The notes: a model not told the origin generated them from the sequence alone. Numbered from the stretch's first letter, positions 37,100-45,857 are shown. The stretch is DNA of 64,000 nucleotides from Gillisia xinjiangensis (GCF_046298265.1 NZ_JBKAHK010000001.1:1-64000); one strand, 5' to 3'. Translations and numbers: made by a program.

Positions 37100-37747
37100 A
37101 CCAAAATAATTAAAGTGTTAAAACTATATTTGAGTTCAAGTAAATTCTAAAAATATTAGGGTGGGGATAAACTTTAATCACTGAAAATATCTGAAGAAGC
37201 AGTGGGGAAAGGCTTTCTTAGATTAGGGAAATTTCACAGTACTTTAAAAATTTACAAGAACTAATTAACACTAAATTTTATCCTGTTTAAAAGAAAATTT
37301 TCTTTTTTCGATATGATGTAAGTATTTACCGACCAATAGCTTATCTCCCTGAAAACAAATAAATCCCATTCAACCCACACTTACAAAAAGTGTGAATCGG
37401 ATGGAATTTTCTGCTTTAAAAATGCTGGAATTCGAAAAAATCCACGAAGATGATTTTGTTTTTTGATTACAGCCTACAGGCCAAATTTCGATTTTTTAAA
37501 AAAATTTTGGGATCAATATTTCCAAGGATGAAAAACATTTTTTGGATTGGGAAACGAATATTCCCGGGAGAAACTTGCAGAATAAAAAATGATTATACAG
37601 GACGGAATAAAAAAAGAAAAAGCCATCTAAAAATGTTTTAAATGACTTCTTAAAATGGTCTATAAGATAGCTTAAAAAGCTATTATTTGTGAAAAAGCTC
37701 ACGAGCTATGCTAAGTGAAATCACGGAAAATTACACTCCCTGCCTAA
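37100..37747. other. 648-bp non-coding accessory stretch
   Basis: This is AT-rich sequence between the T9SS gene and an orphan gene. The only recognisable content is the decayed ypdA fragment (see the pseudogene at 37405-37600) and a small inverted repeat TAGCT-TAAAA-AGCTA at 37671-37685. Short open frames here have biased, low-complexity translations and are not credible genes. No TAnnTTTG promoter was found for the T9SS gene. Confidence 0.6.
37405..37600 (+). pseudogene. Degenerate fragment of the ypdA 3' region
   Basis: The stretch aligns in order with ypdA 33165-33355, on the same strand. Shared blocks are TGATTTTGTTTT (37451), CTACAGGCCAAATTT (37474-37488, identical to 33228-33242), TGGGATCAATAT (37508), GAAAAACAT and TTCCCGGGA. 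Between the blocks are substitutions and small indels that destroy the frame (for example TTGCTTACCGG has become TTGATTACAGC, and poly-A runs have lengthened). The best explanation is duplication of the ypdA end followed by decay. The outer borders are approximate; homology is weakest before 37440 and after 37580. Confidence 0.75.
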
Positions 37748-38113
37748 CTATAGGACTACAACTTCTGCATCTTTAAATAAGGGGTTATTCCTGTTCAGAA
37801 GTCTCCCGTAAAAATTCATATCATTTTTGTTCTTTTTAAGAGATTCGTCCAACCAGGAAGTTGTGCCTGTTACAGGAAATGAAAAAATATTAATTTCGGG
37901 ATAGGAATAGGTATCGGAATTAGGGTCTTCCACTCCTACTTCAATCACGTTTTTCTTCGGATTATAATAAACAAATTTCGCCTTGAAATTATGCTTTATT
38001 AGGTCTATAAAGTCCTCTGAAAGCACTTTATTACTTAAACTTTCCTTTAAATAACCTTTTATCAATGTTCTCATTGTTAAAAGGATTTCATTCTGATTGT
38101 AGTAGGTTGTCAT
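37748..38113 (-). CDS. Hypothetical protein, 121 aa
   Basis: I do not recognise a family. The protein starts at an ATG (MTTYYNQNEILLTMRTLIKGYL), has no signal peptide or membrane segment, and looks alpha/beta: two helices (about 8-45), then strands AKFVYYNPKKNVIEVGVEDP and INIFSFPVTGTTSWLDESL. The composition is ordinary for the genome, and the frame is closed by stops on both sides, which supports a real gene. It is an orphan in the accessory stretch between the T9SS gene and the sugar cassette, transcribed away from the latter. Confidence 0.6.
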   Translation of the reverse strand: MTTYYNQNEILLTMRTLIKGYLKESLSNKVLSEDFIDLIKHNFKAKFVYYNPKKNVIEVGVEDPNSDTYSYPEINIFSFPVTGTTSWLDESLKKNKNDMNFYGRLLNRNNPLFKDAEVVVL

Positions 38114-38374
38114 AATTGGTCAACATTTGTTAAATTCAAGGTGATAAAAATAAAGCAACTCTATGTTTATCAGTTTTTTTTTATAAAAGGTTTAACTCGT
38201 TAACATAATTTATTTTAAATTTCAGGATATTTAGTCGGGAGATATAAAGTCATTTATTTTTAATGAACAGCTGTAACTTCCTAAACCACTCTTTATGAAT
38301 CGGGTATATCAAAGATTCGATTCAAGCATCAGGGAATTTATTCCACTTACATAAAACCATAAAATAAAACACGT

Positions 38375-39691
38375 ATGAACAAAATTTTAGTATGGTCTAT
38401 AACCGCCGCAATGGCCGGTTTTTTATTTGGTTTTGATACCGTTGTAATTTCAGGGGCAGACAAACAATTACAGGAACTCTGGGGAACCTCTGATGCCTAT
38501 CATGGAATCGTTGTTATGACCATGGCTTTATGGGGAACTGTGGCAGGAGCCATTCTTGGTGGAATCCCAACAAACCGTTTAGGGAGAAAAACCACCCTGA
38601 TATGGATAGGGATATTTTATGTGATTTCTGCCCTGGGATCGGCTTTTGCAAACGACCCTGTTACTTTTGCCATTTTTAGATTTTTAGGGGGCGTGGGAGT
38701 AGGTGTTTCCACCATTGCCGCACCAACCTATGTTTCAGAGATTGCTCCTGCAAAAGACCGCGGACGTTTGGTTTCCCTGTATCAATTCAACATCGTTTTA
38801 GGGATATTGATTGCCTTTTTATCCAACTATCTTCTTAGAAATACCGGCGCAGAACCCTGGAGATGGATGTTGGGGGTTGAAGCGATTCCCGCCGTTTTGT
38901 ATACCTTTTTTGTGTTTTTTGTGCCCAGAAGTCCACGTTGGCTAATCTCTAAGAAAAAGTATGAGGAGGCCGAAAAAGTGATGAAAATTATCAATCCTGA
39001 TGAGGATATTAAGCAAAAAATGACGGAGATAAAGGAACAGTCGGAAGTAAAATTATCCGGGGAAAATATTTTTCTTCGCAAATACAGGTTTCCCCTTCTA
39101 TTGGCCTTCCTAATCGCATTTTTTAATCAGTTATCCGGAATTAACGCATTTCTTTATTATGCTCCGCGTATATTTGAGGAGGCTGGTTTGGGAGTAAGCA
39201 CAGCACTTTTAAGCAGCATTGGAATTGGAGTGGTAAACTTACTCTTCACCTTACTGGGGGTTTTCCTTATTGACAGACTCGGAAGAAAACAACTTATGCT
39301 CTTTGGCTCTATTGGATACATTATTTCCTTAGGACTGGTAGCAGCAGCATTTTTCTTTAATTGGGGCGGATTATGGATCCCGATTTTCCTATTCCTGTTT
39401 ATTGCGTCCCACGCCATTGGCCAGGGAGCCGTAATTTGGGTATTTATATCTGAAATTTTCCCTAACCATTTAAGAGCTTCAGGACAATCCTTCGGAGCTT
39501 CTACCCACTGGGTTCTGGCAGCTATTATTCCGGCGCTTATTCCCTATCTTTTTTCCACGATTGGAGCAGGTTATGTCTTTGCCTTTTTCACTTTTATGAT
39601 GTTCCTTCAGTTACTATTCGTCCTGTTTATAATGCCGGAAACCAAGGGAAAATCCCTGGAAGAACTGAGCGAAGAATTATCGTTTAAATAA
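38375..39691 (+). CDS. Sugar porter-family MFS transporter (sugar:H+ symporter)
   Basis: This 438-residue 12-helix inner-membrane permease of the sugar porter (SP) family has FGFDTVVISGADKQLQ in TM1, GRKTTLIW in loop 2-3, PRSPRWLISKK after TM6, the QLSGINAFLYYAPRIF segment in TM7, DRLGRKQLML in loop 8-9 and PETKGKSLEELSEE at the C-terminus, all SP signatures. Gene order with a GH32 hydrolase and a PfkB kinase suggests uptake of fructose, or of sucrose-derived hexose. The substrate itself is inference. GH32 starts 36 bp later, so they form an operon. Confidence 0.9.
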   Translation: MNKILVWSITAAMAGFLFGFDTVVISGADKQLQELWGTSDAYHGIVVMTMALWGTVAGAILGGIPTNRLGRKTTLIWIGIFYVISALGSAFANDPVTFAIFRFLGGVGVGVSTIAAPTYVSEIAPAKDRGRLVSLYQFNIVLGILIAFLSNYLLRNTGAEPWRWMLGVEAIPAVLYTFFVFFVPRSPRWLISKKKYEEAEKVMKIINPDEDIKQKMTEIKEQSEVKLSGENIFLRKYRFPLLLAFLIAFFNQLSGINAFLYYAPRIFEEAGLGVSTALLSSIGIGVVNLLFTLLGVFLIDRLGRKQLMLFGSIGYIISLGLVAAAFFFNWGGLWIPIFLFLFIASHAIGQGAVIWVFISEIFPNHLRASGQSFGASTHWVLAAIIPALIPYLFSTIGAGYVFAFFTFMMFLQLLFVLFIMPETKGKSLEELSEELSFK

Positions 39692-39727
39692 TTAAAAACC
39701 CTCAATGAGGGATTAAAAACTTCAGAA

Positions 39728-41347
39728 ATGAAAAAAATCAAAATAATAATCATCCTTTCAGTAATTGGAATGTTGAGCATTTCTTCGTGTAAGAATAATG
39801 AAAAGCAGGAATCCGAAGCAACTGAAATTGATGAAGTATCCGGAGATGAGATCTTTCGGCCCAATTTCCATTTTACGCCTAAGGAAAACTGGATGAATGA
39901 TCCTAACGGTATGTTCTACTTAAACGGCACCTACCATTTATTCTTTCAATATTATCCTGAAGGCAATGTTTGGGGTCCTATGCATTGGGGGCACGCAACA
40001 AGTAAAGATATGGTGACCTGGGAGGAATTGCCTATAGCCCTGGAACCGGATGAACTCGGCTATATTTTTTCCGGAAGTGCCGTAGTAGATGTTGATAACA
40101 CCTCAGGTTTTGGAGATGGCACTACCCCGCCGGTTGTGGCAATATTTACTTACCACGACCCAAAAGGAGAAGCAGAAGGCAGGATAGATTACCAGTCTCA
40201 GGCTATTGCGTACAGCCTGGATGAAGGAAAAACCTGGACTAAATATGAAGCCAATCCTGTAATAGCCAATCCGGATATCAAGGATTTTCGTGATCCTAAA
40301 GTGATATGGGACGAACAACATCAACAATGGCTTATGGCTTTGGCCACTGTAGACAGAAACCTTTTTTATGGTTCGCCAAATTTAAAAGATTGGGAATTGC
40401 TTTCAGAATTTGGTGAAAGCACCGGCGCTCACGACGGAGTTTGGGAATGCCCGGACTTTTTCCCAATGCAGGTGGAGAATTCAGAGGAAATTAAATGGGT
40501 GCTCATTCAAAGTCTCAATCCAGGAGGATACAACGGTGGTTCCGGAACCCAGTATTTTGTTGGAGACTTTGATGGAAAAGAATTTAAGGTGGACCCCTCT
40601 ATGGAAAACCTTCCTGAAAAACACGATCACTGGATAGATTATGGAAAAGATAATTATGCCGGGGTTACCTGGTCCAATATTCCTGAAAGTGATGGGCGGA
40701 AATTATTCATGGGCTGGATGTCCAACTGGTTATATGCACAGGAAGTCCCTACTGAAACCTGGAGAAGCGCGATGACAATCGCGAGGGAACTTAGCCTGAA
40801 AAAAGTTGATGATACCTACAGAATATTTTCCATGCCGGCAGAAGAACTCGATATCTACAAGGAGAATATATTTCAGAAGGAGAAACTTTTGGTGAGCAGT
40901 TCAGCGGAAATTGCTTCTGAAGCAGAAAAAGACCTTAGCAGGGCCGAACTGAAACTTAAAATTCCCAATCTTAAGCAAACGAACTATGAATTCAGCTTAA
41001 GCAATTCAGAAGGAGATAATTTAAAATTCGGTTATAATCATTCTGAAAAACAATTTTACATAAACAGGGAAGAGTCGGGAATCACAGATTTCAATGATGA
41101 ATTTGCAGGAACTGTTTCCTATGCACCGCGCACTTCTACTTCGGAAACTTTATCGGTATTGATGATCCTGGACAGGACTTCCATTGAATTGTTTTATGAT
41201 GATGGAGCAACCTTAATGACGGAGATTTTTTTTCCTAAGAAACCTTACACCTCATTTTCTGTAAAATCTGAAGGAGATTTTGAACTGAAAAATATAGAAA
41301 TAAACCAGTTTAATTTTGAAAATAGCGATACAGATGGGAAAAATTAA
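39728..41347 (+). CDS. Glycoside hydrolase family 32 lipoprotein (sucrose/fructan hydrolase)
   Basis: The 539-residue enzyme hydrolyses beta-fructosides (invertase, inulinase or levanase type). The N-terminal signal ends in a lipobox with Cys21 (LSISSC), so the protein is membrane-anchored on the periplasmic or surface side. The five-bladed propeller has the nucleophile D58 in WMNDPNG, the transition-state D189 in FRDP and the acid/base E240 in WEC. A C-terminal beta-sandwich (about 400-530) follows. It sits between the sugar symporter and the fructokinase-like gene, which overlaps its 3' end by 14 bp. A SusC/SusD pair is absent, so small fructosides such as sucrose seem more likely than long polymers. 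Confidence 0.93.
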   Translation: MKKIKIIIILSVIGMLSISSCKNNEKQESEATEIDEVSGDEIFRPNFHFTPKENWMNDPNGMFYLNGTYHLFFQYYPEGNVWGPMHWGHATSKDMVTWEELPIALEPDELGYIFSGSAVVDVDNTSGFGDGTTPPVVAIFTYHDPKGEAEGRIDYQSQAIAYSLDEGKTWTKYEANPVIANPDIKDFRDPKVIWDEQHQQWLMALATVDRNLFYGSPNLKDWELLSEFGESTGAHDGVWECPDFFPMQVENSEEIKWVLIQSLNPGGYNGGSGTQYFVGDFDGKEFKVDPSMENLPEKHDHWIDYGKDNYAGVTWSNIPESDGRKLFMGWMSNWLYAQEVPTETWRSAMTIARELSLKKVDDTYRIFSMPAEELDIYKENIFQKEKLLVSSSAEIASEAEKDLSRAELKLKIPNLKQTNYEFSLSNSEGDNLKFGYNHSEKQFYINREESGITDFNDEFAGTVSYAPRTSTSETLSVLMILDRTSIELFYDDGATLMTEIFFPKKPYTSFSVKSEGDFELKNIEINQFNFENSDTDGKN

Positions 41348-42224
41348 TGCCGTTTGCTTTGGAGAAGTTTTATGGGATGTATTTCCAGATCATAAAAAAA
41401 TTGGAGGCGCTCCTTTGAATGTCGCCTTAAGGATGAATTCTTTAGGGATCGAAACCGCTGTTATAAGTCAGATTGGAAAGGATAAAAACGGAGAAGAAAT
41501 CCGGGATTATTTAAAAAATTCAGGGATAATTGTTGATGCTGTTTCAGTCACTTCCAACTATCCCACGGGAGAAGTTCAGGTAATTTTAAATGAAAAAGGA
41601 TCTGCATCCTACGAGATCAAACATCCGGCAGCCTGGGACAAAATAGAAGCTTCAAAAATAATGATGGACCTCACCAGGGAAACGGATGTATTTATCTTTG
41701 GAAGCCTGGTTTGCAGGGATGAAATCAGCAGAAATACCTTATTCGAATTACTGAGAACTGCAACCTACCGGGTTTTCGACATCAACCTCCGTCCGCCACA
41801 TTATAAAAAAGAGGTGCTCGAACAGCTCCTGAAATCAGCAAATTTCATCAAATTCAATGATGATGAATTATTTGAAATTTCAGAAATGATGGGTTCTAAA
41901 TTCAATTCCCTGGAGCAAAATATAAAGTTTATAGCTGAAACTTTCCACCCGGATACAATTTGCGTCACCAAAGGAAATCACGGAGCTGTGCTTTTTCACA
42001 ATGAAAAATGGTATTATAACAGTGGATATAAAATTAAAGTAAAAGACACTGTTGGTGCCGGCGATTCCTTTCTGGCCTCATTAATCACAAAATTACTTCA
42101 GAAAGAAGAACCTCAAACCGCACTGGATTTTGCCTGTGCTATGGGAGCACTTGTTGCCGGAAGCAGTGGTGCAAATCCCGAGATCACCATTCTGCAAATT
42201 CAGGATTTTATGTTTCCGAAGTAA
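41334..42224 (+). CDS. PfkB-family sugar kinase, probable fructokinase
   Basis: From the ATG at 41334 (MGKINAVCFGEVLWD) this is a 296-residue ribokinase-fold kinase. The N-terminal GGAPLNVALRM motif and the C-terminal DTVGAGDSFLASL signature, with its catalytic Asp, are intact. Context points to fructose as substrate, giving fructose 6-phosphate (or, less likely, fructose 1-phosphate). An alternative start at 41316 would add six residues; the later one is favoured because family members begin shortly before CFGE. It overlaps GH32 by 14 bp, so translation is coupled. Confidence 0.87.
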   Translation: MGKINAVCFGEVLWDVFPDHKKIGGAPLNVALRMNSLGIETAVISQIGKDKNGEEIRDYLKNSGIIVDAVSVTSNYPTGEVQVILNEKGSASYEIKHPAAWDKIEASKIMMDLTRETDVFIFGSLVCRDEISRNTLFELLRTATYRVFDINLRPPHYKKEVLEQLLKSANFIKFNDDELFEISEMMGSKFNSLEQNIKFIAETFHPDTICVTKGNHGAVLFHNEKWYYNSGYKIKVKDTVGAGDSFLASLITKLLQKEEPQTALDFACAMGALVAGSSGANPEITILQIQDFMFPK

Positions 42225-42393
42225 TCCTTCTGCTATTTTTTCGTCTTAACCTTTGGAAAGCATAAACCAATAACCCGGATTAAATAAAGACAAAAAAAGC
42301 AGGATTTCTTTCAGTAAGAAGGATTGATGAATATCTTTATAAGGCTGGATTTTTTCCTGTATTTATTCAGCAAATCCATAAAATTTAACCGCC

Positions 42394-43947
42394 ATGCAAA
42401 GCTTAAAGGATTACCACTATAAAAATGAATTCACTTCTGCTTTTCCAGGCGATGAAAGCGGAGATCTTTCTCCACGTCAAACTCCCGGCGCACTTTACAG
42501 CAAGGCGATTCCTACTCCTGTTTCAAAACCGGAATTATTGGCCTGGACAGAAACCCTGGCTGAAGAACTCGAAATTTCCTATCCTGAAGATGAAGATATC
42601 AAAATTCTTGCAGGAAATAAGGTCACGGCCCGTATGCATCCATACGCCGCCTGTTATGCCGGGCATCAATTTGGAAACTGGGCAGGACAATTGGGAGATG
42701 GCCGGGCTATAACTCTTGGAGAATGGGAACATAATGGAAAGCCTTATGAACTCCAGCTTAAAGGAGCGGGACCAACAGCCTATTCGCGAAGTGCAGATGG
42801 CAGGGCTGTCCTGAGATCTTCGGTAAGGGAATATTTGATAAGCGAAGCAATGCACCACCTGGGAGTTCCCACTACCCGTGCGTTAAGCCTTGTTACCACG
42901 GGGGATAAAATCCTTAGGGATATGTTTTACGATGGGAATGCGGCATATGAACAGGGTGCAGTTGTAATGAGGGTTTCAGAAAGCTTTTTGAGATTTGGAA
43001 ATTTTGAGATCCTGGCTGCAAGAAAGGAAATAGAAAACCTTCAAAAACTTGTTCACTGGACCATTGAAAGATATTATCCACATATCACCGGAACGCAGAA
43101 AATAATCCCCTGGTTTAAAGAAGTGATTGAACGAACCGCGCAGTTAATTGTGGAATGGCACCGGGTTGGTTTTGTACATGGGGTTATGAATACCGATAAT
43201 ATGTCCATCCTGGGACAAACTATAGATTATGGACCATTCTCCTTTTTAGACGATTATGATCCGGGATTCACGCCAAACACCACCGATCTTCCCGGCAGGA
43301 GATATGCTTTTGGAAACCAACCCTCCGTTGGACTTTGGAACCTCCGCCGACTTGCAACGGCCCTCAATCCTCTTTTTGAAGATTCCGCCGAACTGGAAGA
43401 AGCCCTTAATACTTATGAAGATATCTTTTGGAATAAGTATTATAAAATGATGGGTAACAAACTCGGCCTGGATGAAGTAAAAAAAGAGGACAAAATGCTG
43501 ATCTCTGATCTTGAAGAAATTCTGGCTAAAATTAAACCAGATATGACAATCTTCTATCAGCTGCTTATGGATACTCCGGAAGACCTTTCCGAAGTAGAAC
43601 AGCTAATGCAGCATTTTGGGGAATGCTTTTATACGGAACCGCAAGCTGAAATGAAAACCACACTTCTGGCATTGCTAAAAACCTATTCTGTAAGGCGGAA
43701 AACAAATAAAATAAGTGTTTCAGAGACGAAGGAGTTGATGCGGAAAACCAATCCCAGGTTTATTCTTCGGAATTATTTACTGCATCAGGCCATTGAAGAA
43801 CTGGAGCAGGGAAAGAACGAATTATTTGAAAAACTGCGAACTGCGCTGAAGGATCCTTATTCAAATAAATTTGATGAATTTCTGAAAAAACGCCCGGATT
43901 GGGCTACCAAAAAAGCCGGTTGTTCCATGCTTAGCTGTAGCTCCTAA
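42394..43947 (+). CDS. selO: SelO/YdiU-family protein adenylyltransferase (AMPylase)
   Basis: This 517-residue pseudokinase-fold enzyme moves AMP from ATP onto Ser, Thr or Tyr of target proteins, with a role in redox stress known from E. coli SelO. Recognisable segments are YAACYAGHQFGNWAGQLGDG, LKGAGPTAYSRSADGRAVLR, HGVMNTDNMSILG (which plays the role of the kinase catalytic/metal loop) and DYGPFSFLDDYDP. The C-terminus ends GCSMLSCSS, keeping the near-terminal Cys that is selenocysteine in animals. It has its own 169-bp leader and is not obviously tied to the sugar cassette. Confidence 0.92.
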   Translation: MQSLKDYHYKNEFTSAFPGDESGDLSPRQTPGALYSKAIPTPVSKPELLAWTETLAEELEISYPEDEDIKILAGNKVTARMHPYAACYAGHQFGNWAGQLGDGRAITLGEWEHNGKPYELQLKGAGPTAYSRSADGRAVLRSSVREYLISEAMHHLGVPTTRALSLVTTGDKILRDMFYDGNAAYEQGAVVMRVSESFLRFGNFEILAARKEIENLQKLVHWTIERYYPHITGTQKIIPWFKEVIERTAQLIVEWHRVGFVHGVMNTDNMSILGQTIDYGPFSFLDDYDPGFTPNTTDLPGRRYAFGNQPSVGLWNLRRLATALNPLFEDSAELEEALNTYEDIFWNKYYKMMGNKLGLDEVKKEDKMLISDLEEILAKIKPDMTIFYQLLMDTPEDLSEVEQLMQHFGECFYTEPQAEMKTTLLALLKTYSVRRKTNKISVSETKELMRKTNPRFILRNYLLHQAIEELEQGKNELFEKLRTALKDPYSNKFDEFLKKRPDWATKKAGCSMLSCSS

Positions 43948-44016
43948 GGAGCAAAATAAAATTTATTTTGTATATTTAAAGAACGCATTTTTACTAACCC
44001 GTTAAATCTTACTGGT

Positions 44017-44475
44017 ATGAAAACGCACTTTAATCTTTTGCTGGCAACAGGATTATTATTCTTCATTTTTACCAACGACATCAATGCCCAGATCCTGCAA
44101 ACTCAGGTAGAAATTATTGAAACCTATGGGGAGCCGTTTTCTTCAGGCATTTCCAGGCAGGGTGAGAAGTACCTTTTTTACAAAATACCCGTCAACACAG
44201 AAGCAAGCGGCACGTATAACCAGGGTTGGGTTCTTTACCTTAAAACCTTTAGTGACGGATCTGAGGTTTGCTATAAATTTAAGATCGTAGAACCAAAATC
44301 AGAGACAAATTATAACATCACCTCATTTAACAGAGATCTTGTACAAACCGATGATATGAAGTGGAAGGATCATGCAAGGGGAATTACGTACACGATAAAA
44401 GAAGTTAAAGGCGTTTCCCTGATCACTGCCGAGTATGACAACGAGGTGAACCTTGCCAAAGTTTATAAATTATAA
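44017..44475 (+). CDS. Small exported hypothetical protein, 152 aa
   Basis: I do not recognise a domain family. A clear signal peptide spans residues 1-25 (LLLATGLLFFIFTNDINAQ, cut after NAQ). The mature part is a mixed alpha/beta protein of about 127 residues (VEIIETYGEPFSSGI, YLFYKIPVNT, SDGSEVCYKFKIVEPKS) with a single Cys. No sorting domain or lipobox is seen, so it is probably periplasmic. It is the last plus-strand gene before the integrase scar. Upstream AT-rich sequence has TATATTTAAAG but no clean TAnnTTTG. Confidence 0.65.
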   Translation: MKTHFNLLLATGLLFFIFTNDINAQILQTQVEIIETYGEPFSSGISRQGEKYLFYKIPVNTEASGTYNQGWVLYLKTFSDGSEVCYKFKIVEPKSETNYNITSFNRDLVQTDDMKWKDHARGITYTIKEVKGVSLITAEYDNEVNLAKVYKL

Positions 44476-44781
44476 ACCCTGCCTGCCTCCCTTTTCCTCA
44501 AGTCCGCTTTAAATGGAATTTCATATTCCGAGTAAATTCACCTTCCCGTCCCTCCCTACTCTTCTCATTTTCATAATTGAATTACTTCCGGCCCTCAAAG
44601 CAATTACCTTTTTATAAGGCGAAATAACAAAATTTATTAGTTAGTCCAGACTGCATAAAGCCGGTCCCTGCGTTCCCTTATTATAAGTCTTCCCTAATTC
44701 TAAATTTCGGATTACAAATAGCATCAAAAAAGGTAACAGTGACGACTCTACAAAAACCGAATTAATGAAATCGTACAGAAC
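44476..44781. other. 306-bp region without a gene beside the truncated integrase
   Basis: No plausible open frame, terminator or promoter is seen on either strand. I looked on the minus strand for remains of the integrase catalytic domain (RxxR...HxLRHxxAT-type residues) and did not find them. This is where the missing 3' half of the integrase would be expected, so the region is probably deletion scar or junk sequence. Confidence 0.5.
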
Positions 44782-45498
44782 CTACAAATTGGATAGTTCG
44801 TTGGGAGATAAAAACTCTCTTTCTCTTTTCTCAAAAGTGTTTTTCCACCTGATGAAAGGATCTTTATCCAACCATTCCATATGGTAAGCCAGCGTAACCA
44901 TTTTTCGCAACCGCTGAATATGCTTCATAACGGTATTATGTTTCATCGCCTTCGGATGGCCTTTTGGATAATACGAATTAAGAAAATTCTCGAAATCACA
45001 TAGAAACTTATAATCCAGTTCTTTAAGATATAAATCCGGAGTTTCACGTTCCTTATTAAGGAATTTAAAGATATAATTTTCTGTGATTCCATAATTTCTG
45101 ATAGAACCCGCAGCGTGCGTGCTTGCTATCTTCTTGGAATGGTATTCAATAAGGTTTTGAAGAGATTTAGAATTCTCATCTTCTCCCAAGTAGTTAGCCT
45201 TAATTAACTGGGCAGTAACTTTCTTACCCTTTGAAGTTAATTCCTGATAACATTGAAAAAGTCGGGATTGTGCAGAATCCAGATGTAGATTTAATTGTTT
45301 TGCCTTAGCAGTGCTGCCCTTGGCTCTTCTTCTTTGGAAATCCCATAATTCAAGGGAAATTTCCCGTTTTAAACTAACAAGAACCCTTTTTTGGTTGACC
45401 GTAATTCTTGCATAAATAAGACCGTCGTTAATTTTTTCATTTTTTGGCTTTACCCAAAAATGTACTGAAAATGTGTTCGTAGTTCGCATTGCTGTCAT
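44782..45498 (-). pseudogene. Tyrosine recombinase/integrase lacking its catalytic domain
   Basis: The 238-residue frame holds the arm-type DNA-binding domain (about 1-95, FWVKPKNEKINDGLIYARITVN) and the SAM-like core-binding domain (about 105-215, TENYIFKFL through KHNTVMKHIQRLRKMVTLAYHMEW) of Bacteroidota integrases. It stops at FLSPNELSNL, exactly where the catalytic domain normally begins, so none of the R...HxxR...Y residues exists. It cannot recombine DNA alone. Its start faces a tRNA-Arg gene about 216 bp away, the usual layout of an integrated element. It is most likely a leftover of an excised or decayed island; a dominant or regulatory truncated integrase is a less likely reading. 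Confidence 0.82.
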
Positions 45499-45561
45499 CT
45501 TTAAATTAATAGTTAGATGAAGTCAAATCAACAATACAAATTCAAATATCAAATTACCCAT

Positions 45562-45615
45562 AAATGTAACCTCAGGTTACATTTTAAAAATCAGGTATCC
45601 TTTTAGGTTACATTT
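45562..45615. promoter_or_regulatory. AGGTTACATTT palindrome plus third half-site, possible integrase arm sites or operator
   Basis: AAATGTAACCT-C-AGGTTACATTT is a perfect 11-bp inverted repeat at 45562-45584. A third copy of the half-site, AGGTTACATTT, lies at 45605-45615, 31 bp (about three helical turns) from the second. It falls between the integrase remnant and the tRNA. Repeated short sites at this position fit integrase arm-type or excisionase sites, or an operator of the former element. Confidence 0.55.
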
Positions 45616-45656
45616 TAATTAAATTTACATAAAATAAAAGGAATATCCAAAAACCT

Positions 45657-45692
45657 AAAAAACCGCGCTAATCCTAAGATTTGCGCGGTTTT
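45657..45692 (-). terminator. Terminator downstream of tRNA-Arg
   Basis: AAAACCGCGC and GCGCGGTTTT form a 10-bp GC-rich stem (minus strand) ending in a T6 tract, about 20 bp after the tRNA 3' end. Confidence 0.85.
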
Positions 45693-45713
45693 GATGCTAT
45701 TTGGTAATAGCTT

Positions 45714-45790
45714 TGGTGACCCCGGAGGGATTCAAACCCCCAACCCTCAGAGCCGAAATCTGATGCGCTATTCAGTTGCGCCACGGGGCC
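45714..45790 (-). tRNA. tRNA-Arg (anticodon TCG)
   Basis: A full cloverleaf can be drawn on the minus strand. The acceptor is GGCCCCG/CGGGGTC with one G-U pair, the D-arm is GCGCAACTGAATAGCGC, the anticodon stem TCAGA/TCTGA encloses loop TTTCGGC with anticodon TCG, and the T-arm is GGGGG-TTTGAAT-CCCTC. The CCA end is encoded (45714-45716). It reads CGA and possibly CGG codons. The integrase remnant follows its 3' end, so this gene was probably an attachment site. Confidence 0.93.
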
Positions 45791-45795
45791 AAAAA

Positions 45796-45850
45796 ATTCA
45801 ATATTCAATATTCTCTTCTCTCTATTCTATTTTCTATATTCTCTATTCTA
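45796..45850. repeat. Simple-sequence tract between yqeY and tRNA-Arg
   Basis: On the minus strand it reads GTTTAGAATAGAGAATA with further AGAATAGAGA and the doubled ATTGAATATTGAAT. It is of the same type as the tract between mraY and murD. Confidence 0.55.
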
Positions 45851-45857
45851 AACAAAC

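Noticed and set aside
37450..37641. Open frame of 63 codons over the ypdA relic
   Set aside because: Its sequence is explained at DNA level as a decayed ypdA fragment in a shifted frame; the translation is Lys/Phe/Ile-biased noise.
44476..44781. Remnant of the integrase catalytic domain or a small transposase
   Set aside because: Reading the minus strand beyond the stop showed no catalytic motif or continuous frame; the evidence was too weak for a feature.
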